Assembly (NCBI GenBank): GCA_049999765.1
Contig: JBNGIQ010009287.1
Span: 61,119 to 95,213 of the forward strand
Direction: 5' to 3'
DNA length: 34,095 nt
Source of the DNA: Phaeoceros laevis
Taxonomy: Eukaryota > Anthocerotophyta > Anthocerotopsida > Notothyladales
This document shows, one piece after another, positions 28,231 to 34,095 of the stretch; the first letter of the stretch is position 1, and each line of letters starts with the position of its first letter. A program made the position numbers and the translations under genes. The notes beneath the pieces are model-generated. The model did no database searches and had not been told where the DNA came from. It was given only the letters and a program-made list of their open reading frames with translations.

Positions 28231-28675
28231 TCTTCTTTCGATCATATCCTCTAAAAGCCTCACCCTCGGTTTGGCTTAATTGCATCAAAGTTAATAAACA
28301 TAAAATTTTGGATAACTCTGTGAGTTTATGTATCTTTTGCTTATGTAACCCTTGGCTAACCTTGTGCAAGCAGCTCATAGTGTGTTACTGGTCAGACTAA
28401 CTTACGGCATCACAGCGAGTGTTGGCAGGCATCCAAGGCATTCTGGCCTCTAATAACTGACCACCCTAACCAAAGGCGTAACAACCGACCTTTGTATCCA
28501 AGGTTTTCGGGCTGACCCTCGGGTCGTTTGGGAGTCGGGAACACGTGCCCAGGGGTTTCAGAGAGCAGCAAAGTCGTAGCCGCCGAGTGGACGCATTCTA
28601 CTGCGAATAGCGTGCATCCCTTCGGCAAAATATTTACTGGTATTTATCACTGACCGGCATTGGAGGCACTTGACC
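28230..28675. other. No gene seen
   Basis: Unremarkable sequence between the LINE remnant and the minisatellite. The phrase CGCAGAATGCGTCCACTCGGCGGCT-type sequence near 29128 also occurs inverted near 28580-28605, so short inverted repeats flank the minisatellite region. Confidence 0.35.
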
Positions 28676-28687
28676 GGCTTTGGAGAG

Positions 28688-28862
28688 TAGAGTAGGGAGT
28701 AGGGAGACCGGGCTACTAGAGTAGGGAGACCGGGATACTAGAGTAGGGAGACCGGACCGGGCTACTCTAACCGGGCCGGGCTACTAGAGTAGGGAGGTCC
28801 GCTACTAGAGTAGGGAGGTCCGCTACTAGAGTAGGGAGGTCCACTACTAGAGTAGGGTAGGT
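28688..28862. repeat. Minisatellite, 21-22 base unit
   Basis: The first half repeats AGAGTAGGGAGACCGGGCTACT-like units (three copies); the second half repeats CTACTAGAGTAGGGAGGTCCG (three to four copies). The two units are variants of each other, and each contains the small palindrome CTACTAGAGTAG. Confidence 0.85.
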
Positions 28863-29324
28863 AGTTGTCCTTGTAGGTATAAGGGCGCGCTTGTATAAGG
28901 CGGATTCGAACATAGGTCGATTTCTTCATACTTTCTAACCTATACCATGTTTCCCTAAGGGGCCCGTACCCTTCCTTAATGAAGTTTAATTATATCCAAT
29001 GTGTCGGCGTGCTCGATTGCCATGTGGAGTCGGCTAGCATGCTGAAAAAAAAAAAATCCAATCTGGCTTAGGGGCTACGTCAGCGTGGCAGGTGCACGAC
29101 AGTAGTGGCACACAACACAAACATAACGCAGAATGCGTCCACTCGGCGGCTACGTGGGGTAGCGGGCGGGAGTCGGCCAACTACCGGTCTAGAGAGCCTC
29201 CCCGGTCACCGGCGCTCCCCCCACCCGCTACCCAACTCATAACTGAGCTCTCCCTGTTCACTGCCCATTGGTAGCAGGCGTGCTGATAGTGGCACAGGTT
29301 GAAAAGCTTTTATGTTATATCCTA

Positions 29325-29725
29325 CTAGTGTAGAGCCCGTCGACATCGACGGCAATCACCCGTCCCTCCACCCATCTCAAGTTTGAGATATAAACAATTT
29401 AAACCGTTAGCTTTCCATGTAGTGGAGTAGGCCATGTGGTTGAGTTCTTCGAGTGGGAAGGGCAGTTCCTGGGTTGAACTCCCATGAATGTTATTATTTT
29501 ACCCCGCACTCGCGCTCCCTCTCGCGGCCCCGCGCTTGCGCGCGGTCGCTCTCCCTCTCGCGCTCCGCGCGATGGGATTGAAGTGAGAGCATGTCACAGC
29601 CCCCTACAACACATAGAGAGAGCATGGTAGCACACAAACACACAGACAAACACACACCCTCCCTCATCTTTTTTTTATAATATAAGATGTTAAGCATGAG
29701 CTCCCCTAAAAAAAGCTCCAAGAAA
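29325..29725 (-). mobile_element. Non-autonomous Helitron-like element, copy 2
   Basis: On the minus strand it ends GGTGATTG, hairpin (29337-29352, CCGTCGA / TCGACGG with a two-base loop), eight bases, CTAG (29325-29328), T. The rest matches copy 1 in inverted orientation over most of its length, including the TTTTTTTAGGGGAGCTCATGC segment at the far end (to about 29725). An internal GGTTGAACTCC resembles a Pol III B box. Copies 1 and 2 lie 17.5 kb apart in opposite orientation. Confidence 0.65.
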
Positions 29726-30071
29726 AAAGGCCTAAAGCATGTTCGTAGGTTGCACGAGCTTTGTTTTGTTGTGAAGGTGGCGTCACCAAGATGTGGGACG
29801 CTTGTCGTTGGCTTATTGGTGGAGCAAGTGCAGGTTCAAAAGCCAGTATATGCTACGTCAGACGGCAAGAATGTGCTACAGCTCTACTGCTGGACGTTAC
29901 AGAATGGTTTATCACGCGTTGCTGACTTCTGCTGGTGCTCTGTTGCCTCTATGAGCTTTCAGTTTAAGGCAAGCAATGGTGGTGCGTCGTTTGTGGCACG
30001 GGAAAAGCCCCAGGGCAGATATTTGAACTTGGTGTTCCTCCACCCCTGAGGAGGATGAGAAAGACAAATGG
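29726..30071. other. Region upstream of the epimerase gene
   Basis: A 120-codon plus-strand frame covers 29687-30049, but its start lies in the Helitron end and I recognise nothing in it. It may include the promoter, or an N-terminal targeting exon, of the epimerase gene. The frame of the gene itself is open back to about 30027. Confidence 0.35.
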
Positions 30072-31977
30072 ATGTTTATTTTTGGGATTGGATATACTGC
30101 CCTTGCACTAGCTGCTTCGCTGCAGAGAGAAAACTGGTATACTTCCTCAGATCAAGTATAAAGCACCTTTCTATTGCATAGTCCGTATGGCTATCTGCTT
30201 CGGGGAATCTATTAGGCAATTGTAACCTTATATAGTGGGGATATGGTCAATGCTACAGGTTTGAAGGGCATCTTCTCTTGGTGAGCCTGTGGCAGGACTG
30301 TGTCAGGAACATGCCGAACCAGGGAGAAAAGGGATGCCCTTGAGCTACGTGGATTTCGCACCTTTTGTTCAACCCAGACAATGACAATGACGATGAAGAG
30401 ATGCAGTAAGTTTTCTCGGGAACACCTGCTTGTGGTGCCCTCTTGCCATGCACATGTTAAGGCTGAAGTTTCCCGCAGCAGTGTAAAGCTCGGGAGCACA
30501 TTATGAGTGTATATGTTCAGATCCATCTCAGCTGGCTTGTCTTTCGCATTTTTTAGCGCACATTATCTGCGCCACTGGCTTTGGCAGGGATGAGTGTAGA
30601 CAGACATTGAGAAATGCAACCCATATTCTAAGCACAGTGCCTCCGGTTGGTGATTTTGACAAAGATCCTATTTATTCTAAACTCCAAGCGAACAGATTCC
30701 GCTCAAGAGAATGGTTCCTGGTCTAAGGTCGAGCGTTTAAGCGTTGGTATATCCGGATGTGCAGGTCCTGAGCAGCCACTATGATGAACACCTGGTACAG
30801 TTAGGAGCCTTTGGCAAACTTCGGTGGATCGGGATATTATCCTCCACTGGTTTGTTGATCGTTTTCCTTATGTGCTGGTCTGCCATCCGGCTTTCATACT
30901 CGGACAGTTGCCTTCACCACTGAATTGCTCGTGGTATTGCCCTTACGTTATACGCAGGAGTGTATGGAGATCATAGAGGAGAATGGGTTGATGAAGAGTG
31001 AGTGGGATTTCAGCAACTGCTGCTGTTTATAATCTCTTGGTTTGTTAACTGCCCTTTAGCCGGCTTGTATCAACTCTTGCAGGACGGAAGTCCGACCTAG
31101 AGACAGAAGAGCCTGGGCCGGGGTAGAGGCCGAAATATCCTGGCTCCACTTGGGAAATGATTTGGGAACACCAGTCCAAGTATTCTGTCTTGCAACCATA
31201 TATGGTCCTGACCGAAGTTTGGTTCCCCAGTCTTAAAAAGACTAAGGTGGCGTAACGGTTTGCTATATTTGGTGCTTGTCTTGTCCCGACTCCTGAATTT
31301 GTCATGCAACAGAAGGTGATGACATCTCTAATTTGTTAGGCAACTTAGGCTACAAAGGCGGAATTTTGTGACATACTTCTAACATGGGGCATGACAGTGC
31401 ATGGGAGACCGTAATTCAGACAGCCCTGTTATCAGCTCCGCAGAAACTGCGAGAAGGCCGAGGGTATACCTCTCGAGTGCATGTAGCAGACATTTGTCAA
31501 GTTGTGTTGGCGAGCATTCAGTACCCCAATTCCGGGTTAGCAACCCTTTCGTAAGTTTTGTTCACTATACTGGCATTCAAGCCAGGACGCTAGTACTGTC
31601 TTGAAGTTAACTGACATGTTAAAATTGATGTGTTGGAGAGTTTAATGTAGTCGACGATGACCTGGCGCCGGGGTCTGTGGTTTTAGAGTTCGCTAGGAAG
31701 CTAAGGGAGGGCCCCGTGAAGTAAATCATCGCACCTAACTTCAAGGCCACAACTTTCGGAGGTATATACGACGCTTGGGCTCCTGGTGGTGGAGATGTGC
31801 GTTGTCAACCCCACAGATACGGAAGATGACATGGTACCTGTTAGAACAGCTGGAAAGCGAGTTGTCAACATGAGGATTAAGGATGAACTTCACGTCAAGC
31901 TGTTGTACCCCAACTACAAGGCAGATCTGAGGTGGATTGCACAAGGTGTGAAATTCCTTTCGAATGATATGCTTTAA
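30072..31977 (+). CDS. YeeZ-like NAD(P)-binding epimerase/dehydratase family protein
   Basis: A Rossmann-fold protein of the plant family typified by AT1G19690; its substrate is not known to me. Exons read from the sequence: 30072-30136 (MFIFGIGYTALALAASL, the dinucleotide-binding GxGYxA), 30296-30405 (VSGTCRTREKR), 30588-about 30720 (ATHILSTVPPVGDFDKDP), 30765-30849 (LRWIGILSST), 30958-30997 (GVYGDHRGEWVDE), 31083-about 31246 (AEISWLHLG, VFCLATIYGPDRS), about 31436-31535 (GYTSRVHVADICQVVLAS), about 31638-31720 (EFNVVDDDLAPG) and about 31760-31977 (GKRVVNMRIKDEL, LYPNYKADLR). Most junctions are GT...AG with fitting phases. Two one-base losses (near 30355 and 31216) and one phase misfit (exon 7 to 8) remain, so it is either a damaged copy or the sequence has errors. 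The family's usual length, about 300 residues, is nearly covered. Confidence 0.85.
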
Positions 31978-32564
31978 CTCCTACCACCCTGCCCAAACGA
32001 GGCAAGTTGTGAGACGCGTACCTTAAAAATGATTTATCCATAAAATAAATTCCAGATTTAATTATTAAAGGAGAAATTGTACATCATTGGAAATTGGAAT
32101 CATGGTGGACCTCTGGTTTGGTTTTTGTTAGCCTCTGGCTTGGCTTTTGTTGGTTTTTGCTAGCATGACTTTCTCTTACACACGCCTAGGAGAGAATCTC
32201 CCTAACAGTTCTTTCAAGATATGAAAGGGCCCGTGGATATAGCAAATCCTCAGCGTTATTCTATCTTGAATATGAAACGGTTCAATAGATAGCATATCAA
32301 TTTAATCATGTTTCGATTATCATTATATGTACATTACGTACTTTATTAGTAAAATGATTAGTATGTAGATGTGGAAATCCTTTTCTACACTAAAGACCCC
32401 ATAGATATAATTTACCTTCTTCGACTTTATACGTATTGCATAAGCTAAATGTGCAAAGTTGTGTACTTGAAATTGGTACACAATAGTATAGCCAAACCGT
32501 CGTTTGAACTTGGAGGCACAATACACATACAAACCTTCAAACATGTAATCCATTATATATAAGA
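31978..32564. other. AT-rich, no gene
   Basis: Downstream of the epimerase stop. It contains a partial duplication (CTCTGGTTTGGTTTTTGTTAGC / CTCTGGCTTGGCTTTTGTTGG near 32110-32150) and otherwise nothing I can identify. Confidence 0.4.
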
Positions 32565-32599
32565 CTAGTATGTGGCCGGTCGAATTCGACGGCAATCAC

Positions 32600-32757
32600 C
32601 CATCCATCCATGCATCCCCATCCATCCCACCCATCCCCATCCATCCCACCCATCCCCATCCATCCCCATCCATCCCCATCCATCCGCATCCGTTTAAAAC
32701 CCTAAATCATCCATCCCATGCCCATGTATCCCATCCATCCATCCATCCATCCATCCA
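32600..32757. repeat. CCATCC / CATCCATC microsatellite
   Basis: About 20 copies of CATCC or CCATCCC, in two blocks broken by a non-repetitive stretch at about 32690-32710. It lies inside Helitron-like copy 3. Confidence 0.9.
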
Positions 32758-33038
32758 CGGATACAAACCCTTAAAAATTAAACGTTATATCTTTAAATCG
32801 TTTAACTCTTAAAACCCATAAACCCTAGAATTAAGCAAATATAAACAATTTGAACCAACATGTTGAATGAAATGGAGTAGGTCATAATGGGGTTGGGAAG
32901 TCGTGTGTTCAATTCTCGGCTAAGACATTTTACCGCAGGTGCGTGCACGCGCCAGGCTCCGAGCAAGCGCGCTCACGCTAGGTGAGAGCACGTCACGGAC
33001 ATTTATCGCTCCCTCTTACACCACATAGAGAGAGCATG

Positions 33039-33093
33039 TCACACACACACACACACACACACCCGGTGTTCCTGGGTTATGTGTGTGTGTGTC
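33039..33093. repeat. CA tract and facing GT tract
   Basis: A (CA)n run at 33039-33062 is followed, after ACCCGGTGTTCCTGGGTTAT, by a (GT)n run at 33081-33092. The two tracts and the ACCC/GGGT next to them can pair into one long hairpin. Confidence 0.85.
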
Positions 33094-33110
33094 TCCTTTT
33101 TTGGTTCGTA

Positions 33111-34095
33111 TGACATACTTGAAAATGATGTGTAAGAATCGAATCCTGCGTGTTATTCATTTTTCTGCTACTTTCACATTGTCAGCCTTTACTAGCTCTG
33201 ACTAGTATCTGTATAAGGCTTCTCGTAGATACAATGTCTCAAGCTTTGCTCATGACGAGCCATAAGTATGGTATTTCCTAAGACTAGGCCTCTGAATGCA
33301 CAAACTCTAATGGTGTGCAGTTCATTATCCGAAACAGTATGATTAGACTCTAAAGTCTCTAAGCATACATACTGTTAATGGTTGTTCAGTCACCCAGGAA
33401 TGGTACATGCCGTCTTGTCTTCGCATTCTGAGAGGATATGTAACTAATGCTTGGCTGCTATTTTGATGGCAGCTTAAGTCCCGCATAGGGCCCCTGGGCA
33501 TATTTTATGGTCTTTCATGGCTTTTGTTAAAATACTTAAGGTTCTACTCGGCTGCCCGTTATGGGCCTACTTGCTGACTATAGAACGCTGTGCGTTACTT
33601 CTTCTGGACATGGAGCGTCACACCGTTTCCACAAGCTCATTTGGCCACATGGTAAACTGGACCTTCTTCATTGTCCAATTACCTAATGTTTGATGGCCAG
33701 GCATCGGAAATACGCATGGAACTTTCGGGAGCTGCCACAGGTACCCCAGTTTTTTGCCTTTGCGCTGGCTGCCTTTAATGCCATGTGCTTTTTACGGCTG
33801 ACGGTGCATCATTGGGATCCCTTCTGACCTTGGCGCTTACTGGAAATACTGCACTCATGCTGTACAGCGGATTGAGCCTGCTCTGAATCCTGATTACAAG
33901 GCCATGCCAAAGCCAGCAGAACCGGAAAGGCTATTTTTTTTCATTTGGCACAGGCATTTGACGGCCCTACGTGGACCTATCCGCTGCTGTACACCTGCTC
34001 AAAACTTCTCTCTATACCATTGAACCCGATGTTGGCCAAGTCTCAGCCAAGCCGTCTAGTAAGGACCACAGGGATTCTGAAAGATTACTCTGCCT
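33111..34095. other. No gene identified to the window end
   Basis: Short exon-like pieces exist, for example one between an ACAG acceptor near 33866 and 33930 encoding an ALNPDYKAMPKPAEPE-like peptide, and one at about 33701-33740 ending CCACAG. I cannot link them into a recognisable protein. The start of a gene running off the window is possible. Confidence 0.3.

Larger units (their letters stand above)
32565..33110 (-). mobile_element. Helitron-like element, copy 3
   Basis: On the minus strand the terminus is GGGTGATTGCCGTCGAATTC..., hairpin at 32576-32592, then CTAG (32565-32568), T. Hairpin bases differ from copies 1 and 2 yet still pair, suggesting the structure is kept. The inside shares the phrase GAGTAGGTCAT with copy 2's GAGTAGGCCAT, a B-box-like TGTTCAATTCTC, and CACATAGAGAGAGCATG. 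It contains the CCATCC microsatellite and a CA tract. The far end is not clear. Confidence 0.55.

Noticed and set aside
28680-28862. CRISPR-like array
   Set aside because: Units are contiguous with no unique spacers, and the context is a eukaryotic nuclear genome.
33860-33935. Exon of a gene running off the right end
   Set aside because: One exon-like peptide with an acceptor is visible, but no second matching exon or known family could be established.
1-34095. Nuclear UAR-to-Gln genetic code for the whole genome
   Set aside because: The BRX and trihelix genes have no internal TAA/TAG, the epimerase appears to end in TAA, and the genes are streptophyte-like, where the standard code is used. 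Kept only as an alternative for the element stops.

Overview
The window looks like nuclear DNA of a streptophyte: a charophyte alga or an early-diverging land plant, not a flowering plant. Three plant-type genes support this: a BREVIS RADIX (BRX) family gene with two BRX domains, a trihelix (Myb/SANT-like) transcription factor of the Arabidopsis AT1G21200/AT1G76870 type, and a plant/cyanobacterial YeeZ-like NAD(P)-binding epimerase gene. All three are quite divergent from angiosperm proteins. DNMT-carrying Gypsy elements have been reported from charophytes, so I lean to a Chara-like charophyte. That is inference. A 100-base run of N (11973-12072) marks an assembly gap.

Layout. 1-2790: degenerate short repeats, then a decayed plus-strand Ty3/Gypsy chromovirus (end of RNase H, integrase, chromodomain, start of a 3' LTR). 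2767-3466: minus-strand fragment of an unclassified element family that I know mainly from invertebrate genomes. 4022-4850: palindromic and tandem repeats. 4860-7340: no recognisable gene. 7343-8786: BRX gene, five exons, reading frame intact. 9688-11064: trihelix gene, single coding exon, intact. 11450-11776: the first of three related Helitron-like elements (the others at 29325-29725 and 32565-33110). 12310-13766: minus-strand gene-like region of unknown function. 13769-20481: a minus-strand Ty3/Gypsy element. 21175-21564: minus-strand fragment of a DNA amino-methyltransferase. 22307-22565: an LTR followed by an initiator-tRNA-Met primer-binding site. 23826-26037: a larger plus-strand gene of the same amino-methyltransferase family. 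27660-28230: the 3' end of a LINE. 30072-31977: the epimerase gene in about nine exons. The last kilobase holds no gene I can identify.

The most interesting object is the Gypsy element at 13769-20481. Its order is gag, protease, DNMT3-like cytosine-5 methyltransferase, reverse transcriptase, RNase H, integrase, PHD finger. The methyltransferase is truly inside pol: motifs I-VIII lie in one open frame and motifs IX-X continue into the N-terminus of the RT frame. The integrase tail carries a PHD finger where chromoviruses carry a chromodomain. One element would therefore encode a DNA-methylation writer and a probable histone-tail reader. Within 6 kb lie two copies of a second methyltransferase family, with the permuted (beta-class) N4-cytosine/N6-adenine layout, on opposite strands.

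Two genome-wide oddities deserve attention. Thirteen frame breaks that I could locate, in transposons and in one host gene, all have the same sign (one base missing). The ten in-frame stops within recognisable element or gene-like coding are all TAA or TAG, never TGA, and all sit where glutamine would fit.
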